Source: Trematomus loennbergii (taxonomy: Eukaryota; Chordata; Actinopteri; Perciformes; Nototheniidae). From it: a stretch of DNA of 64,000 nucleotides. A program made the translations under genes and the position numbers. The notes beneath the pieces are model-generated. The model did no database searches. It was not told the DNA's origin and saw nothing but the letters and a program-made list of their open reading frames with translations. The stretch lies in the NCBI GenBank assembly GCA_012861695.1, contig JAAOOA010000028.1, positions 6,550,470 to 6,614,469 of the forward strand. Reading direction: 5' to 3'. Positions 41,285-54,500 of this stretch are shown here, piece after piece; position 1 is the stretch's first letter, and each line of letters opens with the position of its first letter.

Positions 41285-41803
41285 TTAAAGGGGATCTATC
41301 ATGCAAAATGCACTTTGTGCGTCTTTTATACGTGAATATGTGTCCCCGGTGTGTCAGGGAACTCACCAAGTGTCAGAAAACACAACCCTCTCTCTTTTCC
41401 TCCATACCCAAATCTCTAAAAACGGGGCTGCAACGGAGCTGATACAGACTGATCCAGATTTGAACATTTCTCTGACGTCAGGACGGAGGAGCTCCGCCTA
41501 TATGGCCAACTCTCCACCTATCAGGGGAATGAGAGGTTGCCGTGGCATGGTAACAGCATGGCAACATGACGCTCGTGCCTCGCCCCCCTCCTTTGCAGGG
41601 GGCCGTGGTCAGCTGCAGCTCATTTGCCATAGAATCAGCCCATGCAAAGACAGGGCTGGAGGAGAGCAAAATAGAGCGAAATGAGGCATGGCTAAAATGC
41701 ATGATCTGTTTGGTATTTTGAAAAAAAAACTTCACAGACATGTTTTATATAGGTATGGCCCTACAATATATTATTCAAATATAGCATTATAGGTCCACTT
41801 TAA
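41285..41803. mobile_element. MITE family A copy 2, TTAA target site
   Basis: TTAA at 41285-41288 and 41800-41803. Ends AGGGGATCTATCATGC and GCATTATAGGTCCACT match copy 1 (907-1434). The two copies are closely similar except for the central 100 bases, where copy 2 has GCATGGTAACAGCATGGC and GCAGGGGGCCGTGGTCAGC. It lies just past the cables1 3' UTR end. Confidence 0.82.
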
Positions 41804-43503
41804 AGGAACTAAACCTGGGGAGGGGGCAATGACGCAAAAAGTGCAATTTCTGTTCAAGTAAAAACATGCCAGAGTCTTTTTTTGATTGAACAAGCAAAGC
41901 AATTTATTTACAAACATACACAGGAAATAAGAGTTGCCCACCAGTCTTTCCTCACAGAGTCTTCAGTGTGCAACTCATAGCGAACTCTTTGGGCTTGCAA
42001 ACAGAAATAAGCTCAGCATTTTTTCACCTTTAATCACCATGCTTTTCTCATTACAATTTGTTTTGATATTGTGATCATTTTAACTCATATCGTCAATACT
42101 TGGAGCAGCATGAAATACCTTTTTCCTCAACACTCTGTGGTATTTTGTTAAACTATTTTAAGGTAATATAAAGAAGCTGAAATCAACTTGAGATACATGC
42201 CGAATGAATGTAACTATACTATAATTAGTTAGATTATTTGTTGTTTCTAAAAACATTATTTCCAAATCAACAAACTCTGATTCGAGTGATATGAAAATGT
42301 TGGATCCCTCATTGATTCCAGTCAGGATCTTGTTAAGATTTTCCTCCGCCTCAGAGATCAGGAATCAGGACAAATAAAGTGTCCTTGAAGCCTGAAGTAC
42401 ACTTCAGCAGGACGGAGATTACTTGCACAGGGTTTCAGTCCAGGTAAAGTCATTTACTCTCAATACCAGAGCACCATGTGGCCAATCTGCTGCTAATCCT
42501 GATCACTGTTTAATGGCATCTTTGCACTCATGAACACCTCTTCAAACCTGCCTTCCTGACCCCGTTATAGCACTGTAAATGTGCTAGCAATATACTCTAA
42601 CATAGAGCACAGGAAACTCAACACTGATAAAAGTGGGTCTTGTCTCATTAAGTCCATAGCAAGCATTTGATATAAAATGAATGGAATGGTAGAAAATGAA
42701 AGGAATGGTAGAAAATCAATGGAATACTTCAGTGAAAATAGGAAGTCCCATCTTGTCTGCAAGGACCTGTATGCAAACAATCAATACTTTTCGTGCAGAT
42801 AGAAAATGAGATAAATAATCCAAAACGTTATTTCAAATGACTTGAGTGGTGTTTATGAACACAGCTTATTTTCCAGGGTTAGTTCAAGCTCATTAAAACT
42901 GTCTCTTCCCTCTATGTCTCGCAATATTAAAAAAGTGCACTTTAAGATGATTACTTGCAAAAAACACGAGTCACTCGGAGGAAGTCCAGCCAAAACCAGC
43001 CGCTTGAAAAGGCTTTTGTTTAGATTTTATGCAAGTCAAGAGGCAACCAATCATACATGGAGAAATTAATGAAAAGAGATGATAAAATGTTACAATCATT
43101 GGTTGCTTTAACTGTCAAAAATGTCCCCATCAGATTCAAACAAAAAAGGCTCTCTTAATCAACAAGAGAGCTTTGAAATATACAATGTGAATATGAAGAC
43201 GTTAAAACATGCAAACAACCTGTTTGCAGACGGTTGAACAATTTCTGTCAGAAGTCTGTGTGTGAAGATGAATAAAGTCAAACAAGGGAGGAACGTTTTA
43301 GAAAATGTGTCCCTTTGGCTGATTTCAGATCTCCTGAGAGGGAGGAGAGTTGTCGGCTGCAGGTGAGTGACAGCCGGCTGAACCTCGGAGCCGTCAGACG
43401 TGGCAAAGAGAGAGGGGGGATGGAGGATGGGGGATGGAGGATGGATACCGTGGGAAGCAGAGGATCAGAAGGAGCTGGGCGTCCTCCTGATGGTTCACTA
43501 ATG
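41804..43503 (-). other. cables1: cables1 3' untranslated region
   Basis: Lies downstream of the CABLES1 stop on the minus strand. A minus-strand AATAAA (plus TTTATT at 41903-41908) gives a possible 3' UTR of about 1.6 kb; no other signal nearby looks better. Near 43410-43448 there is a small minisatellite of GGGATGGAGGAT-like units. No coding signal is seen; the ORF at 43315-43671 on the plus strand is the shadow of exon 10. Confidence 0.5.
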
Positions 43504-45580
43504 CTAGGAGGTCTGCAGCAGGCGTCTGTAGTGAGGCATGATCTCGTTTTCTGGCAGCTGCAGGTTGAACTCCAACGCCACCAGCACCGGGAACTCGAAG
43601 GCTATCAGCTCTCTGCGGTTCACTCTGAACCTCTCTTCCAGTTTCTGCCAGAGAAAAAGAGAGTTAAATAATAGATATACAATGCTGCATTCCTAATAGC
43701 GTCTTTACTACACCCACAGCATTTCATGAGGCCTGGCATGGTAGATGTTGCCTGTTTGGATGGTTGTCAGACTACAGTTGAAATTAATAGACAATACAAA
43801 GCTGGTTGTGTTGGCCATTCTAAAGCACTGACTTAAAGGGGGACACATCTGCCACTATAAAAGCTTTCTTCGAAATAAGGGATTTTACAGATGAAACACT
43901 GTTTACAATTCATAAGTACTACTCAGCCTGTGATGTCTTTTGATGTTATGAAAGGAGCTTTCTAGAGTCAAAATAACTCAGTGTTTCACGGTTAGCTCAG
44001 GTGCTCCCTGAGACTTGAGAAAAACTGGATTTAAACTAGAGGTAGCCTAAAGGGAATTTCATTTTTAACTTTTTTAAGCTTAGAGACACTTTTGTTTTTT
44101 CTTAGATGCAGGCCTGCTGAGGATTCTGGTTCACTGATTGGTTCGGCTACATTTCTGATTAGATTCTCCGTTAAAGATAGGGATCTTTTTAGAGAGGATG
44201 ACGGTAGAGCAATAAGAGAACAAAGGTTTCAGATCCAGCGAGTCTCGAGACAAAAAAGGCAGCCCTCCAATTATGGGATTTCAAAGACACCCTATTAGCA
44301 ACATCAGAACAAGCGTTTACGTAAAAACAGGACCAAACTCTGAAGGTCAGCTTTGATGGTATTAAAAGGTTATGTCAACACTTAATCCTCTTATTTCTGA
44401 CTGAGATTGCAATACTTATTTTCGCCTGACTTGTCAATTTTTTCTCATCATTGTTGTAATGCATTATGGCTTAACTTTGTCCCATTCTACTTGTCCTATC
44501 AACAAAAACAAAAGCTTGTGACCTCTATAACAGTTTTTTGTGATCTGGAAGCAATTTCTTCAGTCTTATATTTGAGTGTTGAAACCTGACAATTAAAAAG
44601 TCAGTCTCCGGTAATCTTCACATATCCCTTGTGGTATCTACTGTAGTCCATGTTTTGATTAATCAGCTGTTGAAACGTCTGCCACCAGTGGAAAAATCAA
44701 TCGAAAAATCAATTTCCACTGCAGACAATTTTCACCCTTTTTGACCTGTGATTTTGGAAATGAGAATGTGAGTGATGTGAATATTAAACCTGGTGCAACA
44801 TGAGGACAAATAAACATGAAGAAATGATGAGTGTTAGCAAAGGAACTTACGTCTATCAGGTGCTTGACCTCGTGTTTCTTGAGATCGCCGCCAATCTTGG
44901 CCGCCAGTAGGACACAAGCTCCAGCGCACAGTTTACGATTCTGCTTGTTCAGTTTGCCGTGAAGCACCAGTTTCTCAAAGTAGACAAAAGCCATGGCCAC
45001 CGTTGGTTCCTCATAACCACATTCATCCTGGGCCAATTTTTTTATCTCTCTTTTCAAGCTGCAGGGAGGAGATAAAAGATGGAGATGGAGAAAAAAAGAG
45101 AAGCCAATCAATAAGTTGATACAGAAAGCGTAATTAGACAGTATGAAGTTTACTTTTGATTGTGTTCTGGTTTTATGTTTCAGTATTTGTAAGCAACTGT
45201 GACTGAAAGAATATTGCTTTTATTTAACTTTTTTATGGTTATTTCATTTTTAAAGAAGGGGCAGGTAAATAAGATGCTTTTCTCCCTGCTCCTTTCCACC
45301 ATGCACTATAAATAATTTTTAAAAAACAGTACAAGTGTATTGTTTTAAAATAACTGCCATGTGTGGAATAAACAAATAAAAATAATAATAAATATAAAAG
45401 GAAAGGAAAAATAACAGGGCATTGTAGAGTTAAACACTTAAGACACATTTGATGCATTTCTGTAGGTTTTTACCTCCTAATCTTGCTGAGGGTAAGCCTT
45501 ATGTGGGGGAACTTCTCCTTGAAGGTTTCGTTCATGTCTTTCTTGAGGTCAGAGGGTTTGACGTATTCAATGACCGTAGT
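43504..45580 (-). CDS. cables1: cables1 exons 8-10: C-terminal cyclin-box domain
   Basis: Exon 8 (45580-45474): [20 protein letters not shown] and [15 protein letters not shown]. Exon 9 (45058-44851): [60 protein letters not shown] and KHEVKHLID. Exon 10 (43644-43504): [40 protein letters not shown] and RLLQTS, then the stop at 43506-43504. The segment is a cyclin-like helical fold that contacts CDKs and is the best conserved part of the family. Phases 2, 0 and 0 join cleanly. Confidence 0.94.
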
Positions 45581-48500
45581 CTGAAAAGAAAAACCAGAGG
45601 TGGTGTCACGATGACCACGCGTTCAGCACTGGGCAGAGTGACTGGATCCTCACACACTAGTGTTGGATTCCACGGTCTCACAATAAGAGCTGGTGTTACC
45701 CATGTCACTTTAAAGATACGTCTGCTGATACTCTATATCTTTCTTCACAAATCCAGTGAAAAGACCAGAGCCAACAACGAACCGATCCCACTAACACACA
45801 TCCCACTGTGTGAATCCAAAGCCTGACATATCACGTCTTCTTCTGTGACATAGAGCGCCATTGTCGTCCAAACACACCAATAAACCACACTGTTGCCGTG
45901 GGTGACATAATCCTTCACTACAATGAACATGGGCACTGTGGTGGATTTACCGTAAATACTACATGCGCTATCATGCTGCTGTAAACACTCATTAGCACAC
46001 CAAATATGTATCAATCCGCCGTTGAAAACAGTCCTCAGCTAAATAATAATTTACTTCAGTGTCTCGGTGTTTAAGCAAATAACAGAGCTTTATGTGCGTC
46101 GAACTGAATGACGCACACAGCGAAGCGTTGAAAAACATTGAGATTGGCTGAAACATATTGTTGGTTTGGATCTTTTCAAAGGATTTGCAGAGGATAAGAA
46201 TAACACAGATTATCGCCTGCCTCTTCCTGTGGGCACAAGACATGCTTGATTGCTGACCAAAGCTTTCCATGCCTTGATCAGGTTTCTAATAAACAAGCTT
46301 TGGTGCATGTTATAACATGAGTAGAAGGAGGGTGAGTCACATTTAAAGGAGTAGTTTGGGTATTTTAAGTGGATCTTAAGTGGTACAGTACATTCCCTAC
46401 AGTAGATAGTGGATGGTAGGACCACAGTGAGCGTATCAGAAAACTTACAGTATTTTGGTCAAAAAAGACAACCTAAACAAATCAATCACTTGAAGTGTAC
46501 GCTTTATTTAGAATTGTTTCACCACTTTACCTTTGAGACAACTCTTTAGACACTGAATTATATATGCACTCTTTTTATAGCCACCAGACTACATTGAAAT
46601 GGTAATTTTACATCGAAAGAACACTGGATTTGCTGGTAGAGATAGTTTGTAACATCCAAATGATCCCCTTAAGACAGTAAAATGAGGGGCTGAGAGTTTA
46701 TCTGCAACTTAAATTAAAGATGATCTAGAGGAAAAAATAGCAAGAAGCCTAACTGCTAGATGTGCAGGATAATGCTGATTGATTATGACATGGGTCTTAT
46801 TTCTGTCAACTAGGCCATCAATCCTCTTAGTAATAACAACAATCACCAATTTCATTCCTATCTAGGAACATTATCTAAACCACTTCATTTGGCTTGTTTT
46901 ATTTATTTACTTACCCTCACACATACATGCATACTGAAAGCCATCACATGCTATCACAAGTATTACTGCAATAAGATTTAACTGTATTGCATTTATGTTT
47001 TGTAGATTTATATCATCTTTAAAACTCAAGTTTAAAAACTAAATATTGATTGTTTACATCTATTTGATCGTTGTTCGGTATGTGTTTCTTTAATAGCCAA
47101 ACTTTGCTGTAGCAATGTCACTGAGTTTCCAGACTGAATACATTACCTTGTTGTAAAGCTAGCTTAAAACCATTAAACATGTAAGACATTGCTTGCTTTC
47201 CTTGTCACATATACAAAGGTGCTAATAACATAAAGATGACACTCAATATGTAGGCACCATATGAAGTGTGAAGAACCCACCCTGAACACCATGCTACTGA
47301 TCATGAACCGTGATGGAGAACAAATGCCGATCGATGTTTGAAGCCACGAGAAAAGAAAGCAAAGCTAAACACTGACTTTGCGTGACAGAAATAGTCCACC
47401 ATGACCATGTTTTACACTTATGTCAACACATAAAGACATATAATTATTCCATGTTTTACCCTGAGGATACTTTTACACTACACATATTACAAAGCGACAA
47501 CAATGTTTTAAAACACATTTCAAATTACTTAAGTGAGGCTTTCCTTGCTTTCTAATAATATTCCAGGTGATACACATTTCCTGAATTGAACACAGCCTAA
47601 AAACTATTGTTATGCATAGTTTGAAAGTGCAGTTAGAGAGTCATGCTCTTTAAGTAGCCTGTGCTCAACCAGCAGAATACTGATGTAATGGTTCGGTTCC
47701 TTTAGTAAACACAAAAGCCATTGTTTGAGACGCTTGGTTTTGTAATTGGAGGAAAAGGAGAAGAAAAAACACATAGCCTGGCCTTGACTTAACATTTCAA
47801 CTGTGTCAGTCCCTGTTGTGTACTCTGCCAGTCTGCATAACAAAAACAGAGCCGAGGAAAGAATGAGGTGGGAGTCTAGTCAGGTTTTTTTCCCTGTTCC
47901 CCATCCACAATAAAACATCCGTTCTTTTCCGGAAAAGAGCGAGAGTGATTAGGTCTCAGATACAATCGCTACACTCACTGTTGCTCCGGTGGCTGCTTAA
48001 TATCTGTTGCTCACTATAGTAGAGGATAAATCATTTCCATTCATTCAGGGCCCAGAAGGTGGGAGAGAGTTTGGCCCAGTGACCTTGCTGATTAAAACTG
48101 AAACGTTCTCCTGGCTTCTTTTCAAAAACAGCTGATATAATTGAGTTTTTTTGTTGAGGCAGACACATCTTTCCGGTGTGTTATCTTTCCTGCTAGTGGT
48201 GGGAAAACTGAGCACAAACTGTCCTTAATGACACAAATAACCATTGAAAAAAAACATTAACTGTGGGATGTCCCGGTACATTTCAACAAAAACAGAGGTG
48301 GGTCTATTTCAGGGAATTATGTCCTGAACAAAAATAACCTTTCCATTCTGATCTCAAGAGGAAACGTTGCTGTAGTATGTGTTGTTCCTGGTGCTGGTGA
48401 TGTGTTTTTAGACACAGTGAAGAGTGTTTTCTCACCATGTATGAGGGGAAGATGAGGACCCTCTTGTGTTTTCCACAAGGCCACTGCGGGTCATCTAGCA

Positions 48501-51500
48501 GGTTGGGATCGTACTCACGAAATTCCCCAAATCATTCCCTGATACAGGCACAAACACAACAACAAAGGTAGAGGCAGATGTCAGTAAAATAAACACTGGA
48601 GAAAAAAACAACAGAGTGTTAGTCATACGCCACATTCATAATGGATGAGTCGAGTACTTGGACTGACCTGTGTCTACGCTGCTCTGGTTGCTGTTGGCTC
48701 GGCCCAAACTGAGGCTTCTATGGCTGGCGTTACGAGACGCAGAGAAGGACGAGGTGGAGTCGATGGTGTTTCTACGACCACCCAGCGCATTAGTGGGATA
48801 CAGGAACTGGGTGTAGGACACAGTCTGCAGACACAGGGGAAGTTATTATTTCCAAAGGCCTAAACATTATATGCGCTTATTGTCCTCTTTTAATCTGACA
48901 GGTTATCTGAGGTGTTTCACTTTTTTTTTCACAGCAGCATTTTGTCAAAGCAGGAGAAGCACAGGTTGTACAAATAATATTAAAGGTTAGCTGGACTGGA
49001 ACACACTAGGGGATTCAGGCTAAGAAATGTCCAAATGCTGCTTAAAAAAAAGCCTAGTTAAAAAATGCTAAGAACTGTGTTGAGGTGTTGATATGAATCA
49101 CAAATACATATTCTTGGTTTGAAAGGCAATACTTGAAACAAACAGCTGTGTATTAAAAATGCAAATAATGTGGCTGAATACATTGCCTTGTATCATTCTA
49201 GGCTATATTTATAACTATTACAATTGGCCCTTTTTGATGTTTTTATTCCTTAGGTGGATGTGCACAATATTCTCCTTTTAATAACATTTAGTGATTAATG
49301 ATCATGTTTTTTCCATAAAGGAGCTAAAAAGCTATTTAGCTTTTCCATCACCTCTCAGTGTGACATTCAAAACTGAATGTGAGTACATCAAAACTGATGC
49401 TACTAATTATACTCTGAATTACATGCAATTGTACTTGCAGTAGAACATTAAACACCTTAACAATATGTTTTTTTACTGTGTGAATCAGATTTTCCTAAAT
49501 GGTTACAGTAAGTTTAGCACATTTCAGCTCACCTTTCCATCCGCTCCTAGCTCCACTCCCTCCAGTCCTATCACCATCTCCTTGGCGCTTCCTGACGGGT
49601 GCCGCTGACGCCCTCCTCCTTCCAGCTTCACATCCCTAATGAGCACAAGACCTTTAGATCTTTCACTGAACAAATAAACCTCACAGCTTCGTTTAACTCT
49701 CTTTCTCCACTTTCCTTAACCTTCTTACTGATGCCTGTTCTAGCCTACCTCCACATCTGTACCTCACAGATAGATCTGCGCTCATCAGCTGGACTAGGTT
49801 TTATAATTATGGCGTTTGGTGTATTTATTTCTAGCAGGCCGATGTCTTCAGAGTCAGCTGCTGCCTCATTAATGCTTAATATGCAGTACTGCTGTAAGAA
49901 ATCTGCAGGAGGTCAAAGGCTCTGCTGGAGTAGAAAGCTGCTGGAGAATAAAGTGTGTCAGTGGAGCAAACAGTGGAGAGCCCACAACTGCACACATTTT
50001 ATATGAGCTGAATATTTATTTGCATTTAATGTCTGCTGCTGAGAACATATAGACTGGGGTGAACTTGCAAAACTAAAACCATGGGGAAATAATAGTAAAA
50101 TATACTAATTCAAGTAGACATTGGTTATCGACATGATTTAACATGCTATGATATAACTTCACTTGATGATCACTTAAATTGTTTTCAAACGATATGGGCT
50201 TAAAAAGTCTCTTGGACTTGCTTTCACGTCAAAGCGAAAAGACAAGTGCGGACAAATATTACCTTGCATTTCTGTAATATTAACTTTTTATAACCTAATA
50301 TTCTTACATGAGATTTCAGAATGTGAGCAGACAGCAGATATTAAATCATAACAGTCTTGTTTTTCTACTCCTCCATTATCTTCCCTAGCTCAGTCATGCT
50401 TTCGGTTCAAATTGTGTGCCCAGATAAATAGAAGGAATAACAGAGAGGGACTTCACATGACTCCCCCAGTGTTTTGATGACATGCGGGGCAAATCTGTTA
50501 TAAATGAAAACAGTGTTATTTGGCAGACATGCACGTCAGGACACAATGTTGACAGATGCATCATAGACACAAAGATCCCCAGGCAGCAGACGTCCGACAG
50601 AAGAGTGGAGATTAAATAAAAAGGGGGAAACATACAAACAGAAAGCTTTCTAGGAGAAGAGCTTTTCTAAGAGGCAATCCAGAAAATAATTTGTTGTGCT
50701 TTAGTCTGCTGAAAGTAAGAAGAAATGAAAGGGAATTACAAGAAAAGCCGACATTCATGGATAGGAATCACTGGCAAATACCTGAATGTTAGTAGTGTTA
50801 TAATATATGCAAATTGTTCATAATGCCCTATAAAATTATTCTAAATCTAGGATAAAGCAAATTAAGCATTAATATTAACAATACTGAAAGTATCTTGACC
50901 CTTGCTGGCCACTTTACTACTGAATGCTTTACAACTCAAATAAACAGTTTAATATTGGCTTGTAATAATATTCCACGGCAGTCTTGCCCAAGTTTCACAC
51001 ATAACACTACTTTTATGAGCATCAGTAGGTTATACTTTATTAATCCCTGTGAGGAATTTAGTCCTCTGCATTTGACCCATCTAACTTTTTACTCAGTCAG
51101 CCAACTTTTCTACAATTCAATGCCAGGAGCATTACCTAACATGCATGTATTTTAGGGTCAGAAACTGAAAAATATGAGGAAGCCCATGCCAGCACAGGGA
51201 GATGCAGAGTCAGAAAAGCCACGGTGGACTCTAGCGGGGTTTGAACCCAGAACCTTATGGGTGTCAGGAGACAGTAACGCCCCATAAACAGACGACCAAT
51301 CAAACAGTCTTAGTCTGCAAAGTTTCCTGTTTTTCTTTCTTTAATGGAATAGTTTGAGATTTTGGAAAAGCATACCTATTTGCTTTCTTACTGACAGTTG
51401 GATTAAAAGATTAATACTCACAAATCTCATAGCCATAGCCTAAGCATGTTAAATGCTAATATCTGTTAGCATATTTCAGCATTAAGACTTAAAACAGGGG

Positions 51501-54500
51501 GAAACAGCTAGCCTGGCTTTTTTTGTTAAGAGCAGTAACTTAACTTAATCATTGTGAAAGAAGTCACTTCGACCGTCCATAATAATCCCCCATTTACTTC
51601 CTCAAATAAAACCAAAGCTAAGCTAGTTATTGCCCCCTGCTTCCAGTATGCATGTTAAACTCAGCAAGCCATATCCTGGCTGGCAGTAGTCTCATATTTA
51701 ACAGACAGATACAAGAATGTTAATCTTTTCCTCTAACCTTTGGCAAGAAAGCAAATGAGGGTTTCCCGAAATGTCATTCCTCTGTATTCAATTATTTAAT
51801 GTTTGAACTGTAGGATAATTGTCTCCATGTTACGTCCCCAAAAGTAGGGCTGAACTGCAAAATTGGCAATTTTGTACATGAGGCAGAAGTTAAAGACAGA
51901 GAGACAGAAGGAAACAACTACATGCGATCAGCAATTTTGGGCCCAGTCGTCTCATAAAATGTTGTTTTGCAGTTACAACACTTTAACTGAGGCAGCAAAA
52001 GCCTAACTGTTAACTGTCGATTAACAGCAATGAGCAGCCAGATGTGTATATTGGATAGCCCTGGAGGTTAATTAACCCCCGACCTGGCACGGATTGGCTG
52101 GCTTTAGATGGATAGAGCTTTCTGTGCTCTTCACTTAGCACCGGTGTGGAGCTTTTCTTTCTGTGCATTGTTTTCACTGGTGTTTATATCACTTTCACTT
52201 CTTCCCAAACACACCGTTTCATGTGAACTGGAGGTCTAGGAGCCAAGGTCATACCAGAGCTATCCCCATGCAAGCCAGCCATAACACACCTACAGTTAAG
52301 CGTATACGTTTTCTGGGTCAGCACTAATAAATGTAAACTCTTAAACAAGGCAAAATTTGTTAATTAAAAATCAAGCAGCGCTGGCAGCAGCAACTGCATC
52401 TGCCAGCAAAACGGTAATAAGACCAACGAACACATGAAAAACGTTTAAGAGCTATAGTTTCTAAATATAAGAAGAACAGTAACCTGCAAAAGGTGAGTCT
52501 AAAGAGCAAAGCCAGCAGCAGTTTTAACAGACAAAAATGGGTTGATTGAACAAAAAGGGAAGAATGGCTTAACGCCACCAGAGCCATTATGGGAAAAAGC
52601 AATACAAGCATTAAGCACAGGGCAACAACATAGTCTAGATATAAAGGAAATTACGCCTTTGAAACCCATTTCAGCCCACTGTTTATTTATTTATCAGACG
52701 TTAATGGCAAAATGCATCCACCAAAACTAACCCTCAGGAGAGTACATCCACAGAAAAGCGATGGGAGAAAAAAAAGGGAAAGAGGCGGCACAGGCCGGAG
52801 GAGGTTACAAAGTTCGGCATGCTGTAGGATACATACCCTGCTTGGCTACAATCTCGATATGGCAGGACAGAAAAAACACTATAGAAGGATCTTCTGCCAC
52901 TGATTAGGACTATCCTATAAAAACAAAAATGTTAAAAAAAGCTGATCAATATCTATCTGACAAGATCCACAGAAGAAAGTTGGAGCGAGTGTGCAGTAAA
53001 AATTTGAATGAAGAGAATGAGCTGCAAACTTCAGAGTGAGTGTGTGTTGGTTTGTAGAAATGTGGGACATGTAGCATGTAGTCAGTGGTTGAGGCAATCA
53101 TGATGCATTTTTGTGTAAGATACCTTTAGTTAGCATATGCTATTTTTATTTAAACTGTGTTCTACTAGTGGAAACATTTATAAAGTATCGAGTCAGAGAA
53201 TTTCAAGTAAGATATGTAAATTATTTTTTTAATATCTGCAACTCACAGACACTATATGAATCTTACAACTGGATATAAATAATATGCGTGTTATACCATA
53301 TCTCAGTTAATAAACAAATATGTTCTTCTTAAAAGTTTGGAAAATACTGCACAAAATTACTCTACATCCGATCATTTAAACGGGAGGAACTTAGAAATAT
53401 ACACTGTTTTCTAAACAAGAGATACTGTTGTTAAAACTATCTACACTACAACAAAAAAGCAACACACTAGAACTACACTCACAAAACACCCTGAAAAAAA
53501 GCTAACCGAATTAGATTTCAAATCCAAAGAATGTGACAATGATGACATTGACCACAGCAGTAAACACTTTCCGTGTCTCCTGACCTCGATTAAACAACCA
53601 TTTTTCCTTGGGTTACTATAAGCAAACCCAGTAACACACCTATGCCATTTCATTTAGATTCAGACTGAGATATATGTGCTGCAAGCTAATGTAACCTGCT
53701 GTGACACAATGATATGTGATTTATCTTGTGATTTCACAATTTTAACAGTGAATAAATGAAGTTTCAAATCTGAATATACTGTGTGAATGGACAGGTTCCT
53801 CAATCGACTGCCTTTTATTTATGAGTAAGAATGACATGAAGTGAATGGAGCTGGCCTGCTTGCCTACGATGTGGCTGTAATGTGAGAAACATCCAAACTG
53901 CAGTTCATTGACTGGGGCAGCCTGCCATTATCCACTGAGGACTTGTATTGACTAAACGGATAGCGTTGTTTGCCTTCATACCTTCCATTGCGCATATCAT
54001 GTTGCCTCATGTTCTTTATGAAGTGGATCTTCTTAAAGCTCTTTGGTCGGGGTGAACCCGATAGGGTCCGGCATCTAAAATGTTAAACAAACACAAAACA
54101 TCAGGACCTCAAAACACAGAGACAACTGTGCCAGTGACTGGGATATATTACAGTGAGGGCAGCAGTGGAAAAGGTAATGGTATTTCTGTGCAGTTTATTA
54201 CCTGCGAAGAGGAGCGTTCTCCTCAATGTCCTCTAGCGTTTCAAGCGAAGAGCGTTGAGAGATGAGTCTTCGTCTGGAAACAGACAGACAAACAAAGGGA
54301 AGGTTTAAAGTCAGGGGGATATGAAGAAACATCATCACACCAAACACAGGACCAATTGTTCTAATGCAAAAAAACAGCTTTTAGAAAAAAATACATTTGG
54401 CAAAGATAATGTTGATAAAACCTTATTGTGATCTTTTTTGACAGGCAAATGGACGCTTGGCCCATTGGAAAGCAATTTCATTAGAAGGCACAACACTTAA

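Noticed and set aside
51233..51251. A tRNA gene on the minus strand
   Set aside because: Only a B-box-like word is present; no cloverleaf, A box or acceptor stem can be built.
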